From Pilaira anomala (Eukaryota > Mucoromycota > Mucoromycetes > Mucorales > Mucoraceae): 44,628 nucleotides of DNA. Below the pieces are notes generated by a model. It did not search any database and was not told the DNA's origin. It saw nothing but the letters and a program-made list of their open reading frames with translations. A program made the position numbers and the translations under genes. Position 1 is the stretch's first letter; every line of letters starts with the position of its first letter. Shown here in pieces: positions 12,180 to 21,019 of the stretch. The stretch covers positions 1 through 44,628 of the forward strand of contig JAIXMQ010000122.1 in the NCBI GenBank assembly GCA_025716855.1. Reading direction: 5' to 3'.

Positions 12180-13355
12180 CAAGGGATTGTATCAAGAAAT
12201 TAGCAACCTTGAAGCTTGCATAATACATGTTCCCAATGATAAGTTAGTAATTTTATCACAAAGAGTTGATTCATTGCCTAATACATCTTAGTAACAAACA
12301 CTCTTTTATATACAGGACGGGTGTGTATTGGATAGGAAAGATATTCCGCCCGAACCTCTTAGGGAGAAATGACTGTCAGCAAGCGAAGCGAGTAGGTCAG
12401 ATCTGTAAGTTACCATCAAATGTAATCAAGAAATTGCAATCAAATAAAAGAGTATGATAACCTTTTCATGCTCTTTTACTATGTAAATACTGTGACAAGT
12501 ATAAAAAAATCCTTGTAACACCTTATACGGGTTACATATGCTCTTTTTTGTTCTTGATGAGTGATATAAAAAGCTCGTTTAATTTAACAAACAAGATTTT
12601 ACTAGCCGTAAGAAATTTGTAAGTTAAAAAAAAAAAAATACATATGATTCTAACGTTTTTATAGGGTTATTGAAAACGAACCCCAAGAAACAGAGCTGAT
12701 CACCCTGTATCTCCAAGCTTCTCTTTCACCTTTATTTGAGAACATTGACGAGAATACCCTCTTCGGATGGCAATGAGGCCTACTTCGAATTGATAAAAAT
12801 GAAACATAATTTAGCATCTGACCTTTAGCCTTAGTTTAATATAATAGGATATCTGTTAGTGATAGCGATAAGGTTGTCATGCTCCTGCGGGATGCGTCCA
12901 TTAATGCTGTATACGGTGCCTCTCTCGACCAAAGATTAGGTTGTGGTGAAATCAAATCCCAGTATCAGTCACTTAATCACCGCCTTGCTGGATTAGATCT
13001 CGTGCGTATCGCACATTTATCCAAAACCACCTCTAACAAGCATAAGGTCATTGTTATACTTGCTTTTACTGTTGTGAGCATGTCTTTGTTATGTCCAAAG
13101 AATTGATTGTGTCTTTAATATTCTCTTTTGAAATACAGGTAATCACGCAACTTTTTACGTCCTGTATCGTGCCAAGGCTAACATTTATACCATGTGTGAA
13201 GTCGAACATATCCGACTAGTCTTAAAGTTTTCTGATACCCCCTATTCATTGCTCAATCAAATAAGATTGCAAAAAATAATATCAAGCTTTAATCATGTTC
13301 TTAATTGCGGTACTCATAACTGCGAAGATCATCCTCATGCTCTAACCAATCAATA
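12180..13355 (+). pseudogene. Decayed multi-exon gene, probably of a lineage-specific family
   Basis: Several protein-like pieces lie in order on the plus strand but cannot be joined into one frame. They are GLYQEISNLEACIIHVPNDK (from about 12185), DRKDIPPEPLREK then a TGA, SASEASRSDL (about 12379-12408), ETELITLYLQASLSPLFENI followed by LFGWQ and a TGA at 12774-12776, the block RDASINAVYGASLDQRLGCG then EIK (12888 on), and ATFYVLYRAKANIYTMCEVE then HI (from about 13148). GT-AG introns are still visible, for example ending ACAG near 13139. The order recalls a family of hypothetical proteins common in Mucorales, with ASEA-RSD, ETEL...LSP, RPDA...GASLG-GEIK and TFY...GIYTM-E blocks; this is from memory. 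Stops and frame changes make it a pseudogene. No function is known to me. Confidence 0.5.
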
Positions 13356-13682
13356 GTTATTGGAAGTGACCAGTTTGCAAAATAAAATCCATATCTTAAC
13401 TAGCAGTATAATTATCAAAGCAGTTATGAATAAAGAACAGTTATATCTTCTTACTGAAAATACAGTTGTAAGATATCATAAATCATACTCGAAGTTGCAT
13501 TTGTTTACACTTATTCTTGTACCGACAGATAAATAATACATAGTTTACTAAACAAATTCTAGGTTATTATTCCAGCATGCAACAGTATAATTTTTTTTTT
13601 ATAAAGGTTTATTATCAACTTAAGGATTTTTTGTTTTTCGAAACATAAATAAATAAACAACTAAATACAATTTGAATCTAAT
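13356..13682. other. Spacer, no gene seen
   Basis: This AT-rich 327 bp lies between the decayed gene and the 3' end of the purine nucleoside phosphorylase gene. Nothing recognisable. Confidence 0.4.
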
Positions 13683-14691
13683 TTAAATAGGAGTAGCAGC
13701 TAATAAATCAGCAAAACGAATAACCATACGTTGCATATCGTTAGAACGCATAGCACTAGTTTCTAAAACTTCAGCATGGTTAGCAAAAGTCTTTTCGGTA
13801 TCTTCTTCGGTATCGACTTGTTCAGTCAAACCCAACTCTCTCATGACATCCAACTTGGCATTCTTTCCTCTAGCTCTAACAACATCATTGGTAATTAAAC
13901 TGATACCTAAAACCTTAATGCCGGCATGACGAGCAATTACGACTTCAGGAACGGTAGACATACCGACAGCATCAGCACCAATTGAGGCCAAATAACGGGC
14001 TTCAACACGAGTTTCAAAACTAGGGCCAGTAACCATAGCATAAACACCTTCACGGATATCATTAGGACTGATACCTACTTCAAATGCAGCCTTGAAGGCT
14101 AACTTACGAAGAGCATATGTATAGGCGTCAGAAACAGCAGGGAAACGAGGACCGAAAGAGTCGAAATTATGACCGATTAAGGGATTGTTACCAGCCATGC
14201 CGGGAATAGACAAATGATCGTTAATGATCATCAAGTCACCCACTTTATGTTCATCCTTAAGTCCACCACAAGCATTAGTCACGATAAGAGACTTAATGCC
14301 CAATAAAGCCATGACACGAACAGGTAATGTACATTGCAACATGGTGTGGCCTTCGTAACAATGGAAACGACCTACCATGAATACTGTAGGAGTGCGGGAT
14401 TCACCCAAGTGACCGAACACAAGTTTACCAGCATGACCAACAACTATTTTTTTCTTCTTAGACTTTGAAAAAAAAATCCTTTTCTTTTTCTTATTTACCT
14501 GTACTGGCGACGAATCCAGGAATATCTTTATATATGAATTCGACTTTTGTGGATTGGTCAATAGTATCAACTAAACCACCTAAGCCAGAACCACAAATAA
14601 CACCGAGTTCAACCTTTTTGAATTCCTCGGGTAAGTTTGAGGTAAGGAATTCGGCACTGGTTTTATAGGTTTCTTCGGTAATATTGGCCAT
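13683..14691 (-). CDS. PNP1: Purine nucleoside phosphorylase, two exons
   Basis: This trimeric-type purine nucleoside phosphorylase splits inosine and guanosine with phosphate to the base plus ribose 1-phosphate in purine salvage. Exon 1 is 14691-14499 and exon 2 is 14443-13683; the 55-nt intron (GTAAAT...AATAG) restores FVASTVVGHAGKLVFG. The product is 317 residues. Motifs in order are the phosphate loop GSGLGG (34-39), GRFHCYEGH, VTNACGGL, the GPSFETRVEARYL block with the conserved Glu, GMSTVPEVVIARH, and SLITNDVV with the base-binding Asn. The start at 14691 (MANITEE) is preferred over an upstream in-frame ATG at 14736, because that one would add a hydrophobic leader absent from the family. 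A charged insert of about 30 residues (LTEQVDTEEDTEKTFANH) lies before the last helix. Confidence 0.95.
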
Positions 14692-15356
14692 TGTAAAATG
14701 AATAAATAAATGAAAAGAAGAAGAAAAACTTATCAAACTCGATCTTCATATTAAAAAGCAATTTGCGGTTGATGAATATATAAGAAAAGGGTCCAGATGA
14801 CCCGTGGGAATGAATTGGGAACACAAAAATTAAGCACTTCATCTCACATGATAACATTATCCGTGTTGATTATAGTTTATCAATTTTTTTTATAGGCTTT
14901 TATCGTATTACGAGAGTAGCGTTGTAACGTACAGTAATCATTATTTATCGCTTTAGATTTAATTCTACTCCAGCTTCTTTTGGTTCCATATTTTGCTCTC
15001 TCCTCTTGAACTCGTACCTTTTATCTTATTTTCATCTATCAAGATCAAATAATTTGATTTTTTCCTCGAGTTATAGTGAAAAGGCATATAATAGTCTGTA
15101 CATACATAGTTTAAGCCAAGTTGTTTTGAATTGATAACAAATAAAGTGTCCTAATAAATACAAATTGTTAAAAAAACTCAACTGGGTTGAAGACACGCGA
15201 AATTTTGTCCCAAATGTGCTTTAACCAATCATATATCGCCATGTTCATTGTTTTAGTTAAATAACTCAGACATTTGCATACTTCATAAATTGAACTATTC
15301 GCCTTTTTTTTTTTTTATTTCTTCATCTTCACTACATTCATTAAATATAATTAAAC
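14692..15356. other. Divergent promoter region of PNP1 and RAMP4-like genes
   Basis: This 665-bp AT-rich spacer separates two divergent genes. A T-rich tract (15306-15317) and a C/T-rich leader precede the RAMP4-like ATG. No other gene is seen. Confidence 0.5.
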
Positions 15357-15760
15357 ATGGTAAGTAAAAAAAAAAAAAAAAAAAAAAAAGACCTGGCTCT
15401 TTTAACAGTTGCTAAGAAATTCTTACTCTTTTAGGCTTCTACTCCTACACTTCGCCAAAAGAACCAACTTTACAAGAATAGATCAGAAAAGGGCACTGTT
15501 GCTAAAGCCAGTGAGGTAAATATTACTTTTAGCTATTTTTGATTATTTGCCAAGTTATTGAATGTACGTGATATACACAGAAATCTAAGGTGGTTAAGAA
15601 AGCAAGCTATTCCTACTGGGTAATTGGTATCTTGGGATTCGCATTATTTGGCGGAGGTAAGCCCCCCCCCCCTTTTTTTTACAATTTTAAACAAAGTAAC
15701 AGTTACTTATCCACTTATTTTCACTTAGCCTTTCTCCAAATCATTGATCTTATCTTCTAA
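15357..15760 (+). CDS. RAMP4/SERP1-like ER membrane protein, four exons
   Basis: This is a very small tail-anchored protein of the stress-associated ER protein family (SERP1/RAMP4; Ysy6 in yeast), which binds the Sec61 translocon. Exons are 15357-15359 (only the ATG), 15435-15515, 15581-15656 and 15729-15760, with donors GTAAGT, GTAAAT and GTAAGC. The total is 192 nt and 63 residues. The N-terminal half is basic (TLRQKNQLYKNRSEKGTVAK), and the C-terminal half is a single hydrophobic segment (YWVIGILGFALFGGAFLQII), as in the family. The gene is easy to miss because no single open frame exceeds about 30 codons. A poly-A run in intron 1 and a poly-C/T tract in intron 3 (15663-15679) flank the exons. 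Confidence 0.9.
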
Positions 15761-15849
15761 AAACCCCAATACCTCTTCATGCATACTCATTTTTACAATG
15801 GCATTTTAATAATACCAAAAAAATATTTATAAATAAAAAAAAATACTAA

Positions 15850-16173
15850 TTAAGCTATACAATAAGATGTACAAAAAGTTCCTATATTTAGAAGCTTATC
15901 CATAAATGTCTTTAGGCGTGATAATTGATGTTCAATCATATTTATGCAACCTACTGCTTTTTCTTTTGAAAATGTGGCACAATTACTATTATTAAGGCAA
16001 AGCAGCTTGTGATAAATATTTCTTCGCACTTGACCTGTTAAACAAACTTTCCAAGTTCTTGGTATGTTGGGGCTGTCACAAATGTGGCGAAGTTTGTTCA
16101 TTTGAGCAATGTTTTGCTTGATATTCAATATCCCTATTATTAGCCGAAGCAAAGAAAAAAGAAAGGGATACAT
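15850..16173 (-). CDS. Unknown 107-residue cysteine-containing protein
   Basis: This single-exon ORF encodes 107 residues with seven cysteines, mostly in the second half (RHICDSPNIPRTWKVCLTG, HKLLCLNNSNCATF, VGCINMIEHQ). The first 18 residues (MYPFLFSLLRLIIGILNI) are hydrophobic and could be a signal peptide or anchor, although there is no basic residue before the core. A TATA-like box (tataaag, plus 16223-16229 read on minus) lies about 50 bases upstream of the ATG. The ORF diverges from the WWE gene across 276 bp. I do not recognise the family. It might also be the last exon of a longer gene, since an AG acceptor occurs inside codons 18-19. Function unknown. Confidence 0.45.
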   Translation of the reverse strand: MYPFLFSLLRLIIGILNIKQNIAQMNKLRHICDSPNIPRTWKVCLTGQVRRNIYHKLLCLNNSNCATFSKEKAVGCINMIEHQLSRLKTFMDKLLNIGTFCTSYCIA

Positions 16174-16449
16174 ATGTTTTATGAAGAAAAAAAAACAATG
16201 AAAAAGTTCGGGAGAACGAATGCTTTATAGTAATAATGGAGTTTACCATTTTTTAAGTAGGTTTAACGGATTTTTTGTTTCCCAGTTTAAAACATTTGGC
16301 CGAAAGAGCTTCGTAGCACAAGAATAATAATATGTATATATAAGTAACTATGCAAAGTATCAAGTTTATCTTTTTAATTTTTTGCAACATTTCTCAACTC
16401 GTATTGACAATAAAGCTTTATACCAATAACATTAAATTCAAACAAAAAT
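16174..16449. promoter_or_regulatory. Divergent promoter with two TATA-like boxes
   Basis: This spacer lies between two divergent small ORFs. On the minus strand tataaag sits at 16223-16229. On the plus strand tatgtatatataag sits at about 16331-16344, roughly 105 bases before the WWE start. Both arrangements look like real promoters, but this is by eye only. Confidence 0.4.
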
Positions 16450-16659
16450 ATGGGAGCTATTCAATGGGTTTATTCATCTGGTCAAAAATGGGTCAGTCTC
16501 GACACACAAGCACAATCACAAATTGAAAAACTCTGGAATAACGATCAAGCAAATTGGGTTACTAGCGATTCGTTTTCTGGTCCTGTCTTTGTAGATACCA
16601 CTCAAATGCTATTAGTATATGAAGGATATTCGTATACAATTGCTCGCTGCTTTGTTTAA
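16450..16659 (+). CDS. Stand-alone WWE-domain protein, 69 residues
   Basis: The whole protein is one WWE-like domain. The three name-giving residues are spaced as in the family: Trp6 (IQWVY), Trp14 (QKWVSLD) and Glu26 (SQIEKLW), followed by FVDTTQMLLVYEGYSYTIAR as the second beta-sheet half. WWE domains bind ADP-ribose or poly-ADP-ribose and are usually part of large ubiquitin ligases (RNF146, HUWE1, Deltex) or PARPs. A free-standing 69-residue form is unusual. The ATG lies in a good AAAAATATGG context, and the stop TAA is followed by AT-rich sequence with no further exon visible. It could be a fragment of a larger ancestral gene, but the frame is intact. Confidence 0.65.
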   Translation: MGAIQWVYSSGQKWVSLDTQAQSQIEKLWNNDQANWVTSDSFSGPVFVDTTQMLLVYEGYSYTIARCFV

Positions 16660-17595
16660 ACTACTTGGCTATACATAGGTTATATACATATATATGATTT
16701 TTTTTAAAAAATTACGACATTAAGCATTCGCCACTCTTTTACAATTTAACTTTCCTTTCCTTTATAATTATACTAATTCATACTTGTACGCTTATACCAA
16801 AATAAAGCTTTTTATTTTCCCTTTAACATATGAATTTTTTCTAAATGCACATAATATCACTTAAGTCTCACTTATATTTCAAAAAGACTACTAAGTCGTA
16901 GGATATTTTTACATATGTAATCATTTATTTACCTTTCGGTACACATGCACATGTATGACCGGAGCCTGTGGCGCATGTTATTACGTAACTCCGTATATGC
17001 ATATCCTTCTTGATTCTACACGAAGAGGCCAGACAAGTGATAATGCTAACTTATTACATTTTTTACAATTATAGAAACTAGCAAGGTCTTATCTGGGAAT
17101 AAGACATATATATTTTTCTAATGCAAATCTTGGCAGTCATTTACTAAATATGGTATCTGCTAAGTCTATTTTTAACCAGTCATAAACTATAATTCATCAG
17201 TAAAATAAATATAGTTATACGGGACTAAACATCCTTAAATGGTTTCCTACATATGTCACTTCAACATAAAAAGAACGTTCTACCGCTCTATAACCAGAAA
17301 AAAAAAAAAAAGAGCGTTATCTTACTCTATCATGTACGAAACATATATTTCCACTAAAACTGCAGGGTAATTAAGCATATAATAAAGTGCAAACATACGC
17401 GTATAATTACCTTTAATAAAGAGTTTGAACTATGGGTTTAAATTAAAATATAATTTTGAAATTTGTTCAAACTTGTGATGAAGCATAGTGTGAGAAAAAC
17501 AAATTTGTTTATTTTTTTTTTTTTTTGAAAAGAAAAAAAAAAGGCTCCAAGGAAACTTCGGATACATAAGCAGATAAAAAACACAATTCAGCACT
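16660..17595. other. Intergenic, no gene seen
   Basis: This is AT-rich sequence with aataaa-type signals soon after the WWE gene. No coding, RNA or repeat signal is strong enough to call. Confidence 0.45.
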
Positions 17596-17685
17596 TGGGA
17601 GAGTTTGATTTTGCTTGGGAGAGTTTGATTTTAGCTGAGGAGAGTTTGCTTTAGCTGAGAAGAGTTTGCTTTAGCTGAGGAGAAG
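17596..17685 (+). repeat. 20-bp tandem repeat, about 4.5 copies
   Basis: Consecutive 20-base units read tgggagagtttgattttgct, tgggagagtttgattttagc, tgaggagagtttgctttagc and tgagaagagtttgctttagc, followed by a partial unit. The two halves differ consistently (gattt versus gcttt), so the array grew in steps. It lies in non-coding sequence. Confidence 0.85.
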
Positions 17686-17989
17686 AACCTTTATTTGTAT
17701 TTTTACAGAAATCTACACAGGCAATATGGCTTGAAAAATGTTTAGATAAACGAACATGACTTTCAAATATATTTCTTTTTTTCCCAATAAAAATTGAATT
17801 GTGTATCTTATAATATACTACAATTCTTTAAAGTTTGCGAACACAATTGAAACTCAGTTCAACTTTTTTTTTTTTAAAAAAAAAAAATAAAATTTCACCT
17901 TAAATGCCGGACATAAAATTGAGCCGGACTTAAATTATTCACTTATTAAAAAAAATCAGTTACATTGAATTAAATACTGCACCTATAGG

Positions 17990-18130
17990 GAAATTCTTCA
18001 GTTACAGTCAATACACTGAATTAAAAAATACTTTATGTATTAAATAAAGTGAATACTTCAGTTAAAGTAAATACTTCAGTTATTAAATAGTTCAGTTATA
18101 TTAAATGAATATACTACTTGAGTTACAGTA
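17990..18130 (+). repeat. Clustered ttcagtta-type motifs
   Basis: Motifs of the form cttcagttaaagtaaatac recur four to five times (about 17996, 18056, 18073, 18090, 18118) in AT-rich sequence just upstream of the Helitron remnant. Spacing is irregular, so this may be a decayed tandem repeat. Confidence 0.45.
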
Positions 18131-18225
18131 TATAAAGAGTAAAATGCTTTCTGACTTTTCGTTTCTCTTCATTTTATTATTATAAAGAAAAAATAAGTTT
18201 ATAATTCGATCTATTACTACAAAAA

Positions 18226-19490
18226 TCTGTTCATCCTGTCGTACCTCTCTTGATGCTGACTATACATTCGAAACATGTATTGACTGTCGAGTAAGTAACA
18301 GCTCATTATCATTTAAAAAACTCAAAATAAAAAAAAATAAATACTTATATTTCATTTACTAGGAACGTTCAAAGATTTACAATAGAAACCGCTGCAACTG
18401 TATCAGTAAGATCAACTGAAGTAGATGAAGCAACTTTGGAAACCGGTTCAAATATAAGAGCCGAAAGAGCTACTAGACCCGCAGAAGTTGTTCCTGCAGC
18501 TTATATTTCTGAACTGGATAAAATGGAACCATTGGATTTGGGAAGAATGGATATACAGTGTCCAGACTGCAAAGTTTATCACTGGAAAGGAAAAAAAACG
18601 AATGGAGGCTCTTCTTGGGAATCATGTTGTAAAAAAGGTTCCGTCAAATTACCATTGTTGAATGAGCTATCTCAGCTTTTGAATGATTTATTAACTGGTG
18701 CTCATCCTAAGTCAACTGTTTTCTTGAAAAACGTAAGACAGTATACTTCAGCATTTGCCTTCACATCTTTTGGAACAGCCGTAAAAAGTTCAATAAATAA
18801 CACCGGTTCTAGATTTATGCTATTTCAAGCTCATGGTAAACTATATCACCTCCAAGGGCCAATTTCTTCAAGCGGTAATAGTCGACCACAATATAGTCAG
18901 TTGTATATTTATGATCCTGCTTCTTTTGCAGCTGATATAAGATTCACCGATCAACGAAACCATTTGTTAGACAGAGATTTAAAAAAAGACTTGAGTATTA
19001 TGCTCCATTATCAATGCAATAATCCATTTGTTGAAATTTACAAGCACGCACACAAGATTTTATCAACTGAGGCAGATCGTCAATTAAGAGAGAATAATAA
19101 CGAGTTTTTTTATGTTGGTCTTAATCCTCAAATGAAAATGGAATTAATTGTTGGTAAAGATAAAAGAACTCAAATCTACTAACGGTCAACGAAATTGCAG
19201 CAGTTATCCCAAATTAATATGCCGAGAATAGTTTCAGAGATATTTTGATCATATACAGAAATACTGACTCCTCTGAGGATCATACCAGGCTTTTCAAAAG
19301 AATCAATGAAACACATGCAGCTTATATGCCTCTTCATTATGTTTTATTATTCCCTGCTGGTGATTATGGTTGGAACTGGGGTATGAGGCTTGCTAATTCG
19401 GATAAAGACTTACGCAAAGAGAGTTTTATCATTTTCGATTGCACGTTAAAGAAAATGAGTTTAAAAACTTATTCCTTTCTAGACGCATAA
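18226..19490 (+). pseudogene. Helitron replicase/helicase N-terminal region, frameshifted
   Basis: A zinc-finger-like exon (CSSCRTSLDADYTFETCIDC) ends at 18290 with a GTAAGT donor and resumes at 18363, but that frame stops at 18420. The main frame then runs to 19182 and shows the Helitron-like N-terminal domain: CPDCKVYHW, WESCCKKGSVKLPLL, LLTGAHPKSTVFLKNVRQY, FQAHGKLYHLQGPI, QLYIYDP. A further frame change near 19160 is needed to continue into LLTVNEIAAVIPN, a stop, then AAYMPLHYVLLFPAGDYGWN (from about 19318). The sequence ends at SLKTYSFLDA, just where the family continues toward the Rep catalytic core. It is therefore a dead, truncated copy. Confidence 0.75.
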
Positions 19491-19786
19491 GGTCAATATA
19501 TAATTTTTTTTGGTACTTCGATATATATATATATATAACAATTTACTGGCATGAATGTAATATTAGATACAGAACGCATCAGCAAGGCACTGTACACCAA
19601 CAACCCTGCCAGTAGTAGTGGTCTACATTTCACATTGACTTTCAAATGGCCTCATTCATTACAAGGCTCTTTTTTTACGTTTGTCTTATAAATAAATAAA
19701 TTTTAAATTCTTATATCACCAAAAAAAAAAATGGCATATCTAATAATAAACATTATTAAAAAGCAATTGTAAAAGGAAATATTTAA

Positions 19787-19858
19787 TTAGCAATAAAAAA
19801 GAGCACTCGATTAGCATTGAAAAAAAACACCCGTTAAGCATTGCTCACCACCCGCGCC
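19787..19858 (+). repeat. Three imperfect 24-bp units before the Helitron-like end
   Basis: Units beginning ttagcaataaaaaagagc, ttagcattgaaaaaaaacac and taagcattgctcaccacc follow each other at 24-base spacing. They lead directly into the GC-rich hairpin at 19855. Confidence 0.6.
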
Positions 19859-20128
19859 CGTTTAGGGCGACGACGGCCGTAGGTCGGCTAGTTAATATTT
19901 ACAGTGATTGCATAAGTATACCACTTAAAATTATAAAACTTGCCCGATTGGTCGCGTACCTTCTTTTAATGGCACATTTTTAAATCGTACTCCATTTAAG
20001 GCATTTGACCAATAAAGACTTTTGTTTTATCCACACGAGTGCCGTAATTATGATTGTTTAATTCTGATTGAGTTTCAAAGACAACATTGGAATCTTTGCA
20101 ACGCAAAGCATTAACATATGAATTCATA

Positions 20129-20178
20129 GAAAATGTTATGAGAAAATGTTATGAGAAAAAAATTCTTCATAACATTTT
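20129..20178. repeat. Direct plus inverted 12-13-bp repeat (hairpin)
   Basis: The 13-mer gaaaatgttatga occurs twice in tandem (20129-20141, 20142-20154). It is followed by its 12-base inverse tcataacatttt at 20167-20178, so a 12-bp stem with a 12-base loop can form. Confidence 0.75.
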
Positions 20179-20189
20179 TATTTATTTTC

Positions 20190-20500
20190 AAATGCAAAAC
20201 ACTGTATTTTGGGTGGTAAAAGTGAATTTAAGCTGCTAGTTGCAAAAATGAACTTTGGGATGTAGAAAAAGCAAAAATAAGGTGGAGGCCAAAACGAATC
20301 TGGTAAGCCGGAAAGCAAAGTTTGGAGGTGGAGCCGCTGTATCCTGTAATTTTTAAAAGCGAACTCTTCTTATGTAAAAACGAACTTTGGGTGACACTAG
20401 AGCGAATTTGGATAATTTACAAAAACAAACTTTGACCAATCAAAAAGCGAACTTCGGGCGAGTTTATTGAAATTGGAAAACGGCGGAGCCGCTGTAAACA
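20190..20500 (+). repeat. Degenerate 22-23-bp tandem array, core aaaa(g/a)cgaactttggg
   Basis: About eleven units can be lined up at 22-23-base spacing, each starting with A-rich sequence then a variant of cgaactttggg: aaaatgaactttgggatg (20245), aaaacgaatctgg (20291), aaaagcgaactcttc (20355), aaaaacgaactttgggtg (20376), agcgaatttgg (20401), aaaaacaaactttg (20420), aaaaagcgaacttcggg (20441). A second motif, g(t/c)ggagccgctgta, occurs at about 20328 and 20484. No coding frame runs through it. Confidence 0.7.
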
Positions 20501-21019
20501 TACTTTTTCGATTTCTTGCTTAGCTTATTTTTAAAATCCAAAGTATATTTAGCACGAGGAAAGTTCTATGAAAAGTATCTGTCCATATTAAGTCAATTCC
20601 GAACAAAATATGTTTATTATAGAATAATTACGACTGACCACGTAATCTGCGAGATTCGAGAAACTCTTTTTCTCAGAAACGTTACATAAATACACAAGTG
20701 AATCACGTTTTTGGATTGCGCTCGAGCCATTATACAAGAAACTGCGGTGTACGTCTGAGTTGTACGTATGTTTTAATAAAATATAAAAAAAAAAGTGTTA
20801 CGACAAATAACAGATTGCTTATAAAGCATAAACTTAGTAATATTTATGTATGAAGTCAAAACAGATACTTGGTAATTCTGAGGACATCGCGGATCGATAT
20901 TGCAGTTGAAGCTGACAATTAAAAATAAGTTTTCATATTAATCAGCAAAAGATGCCTCTTCTAAATACTTGTGCCATGGCAGTAAAATCTCGATTCTGAC
21001 AAGAAACAAATCTTTTTTA
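20501..21019. other. Intergenic, no gene seen
   Basis: This lies downstream of the repeat array and of the SET-gene stop. No reliable coding or RNA signal. Confidence 0.45.

Larger units (their letters stand above)
18226..19891 (+). mobile_element. Decayed Helitron (rolling-circle transposon) remnant
   Basis: The remnant is defined by a frameshifted replicase/helicase N-terminal region (18226-19490) and a possible 3' terminus at 19888-19891. That terminus is CTAG followed by T, with a GC-rich hairpin upstream (stems at 19855-19859 and 19865-19869, loop gttta). The spacer between hairpin and CTAG is 18 nt, somewhat longer than the 10-12 nt usual for Helitrons. Three imperfect 24-bp units (19787-19858) precede the hairpin. 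The HUH nuclease and the PIF1-type helicase are absent, so the element is internally deleted. The 5' TC end was not found. The GC-rich terminus in an otherwise AT-rich region supports a foreign origin. Confidence 0.55.
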
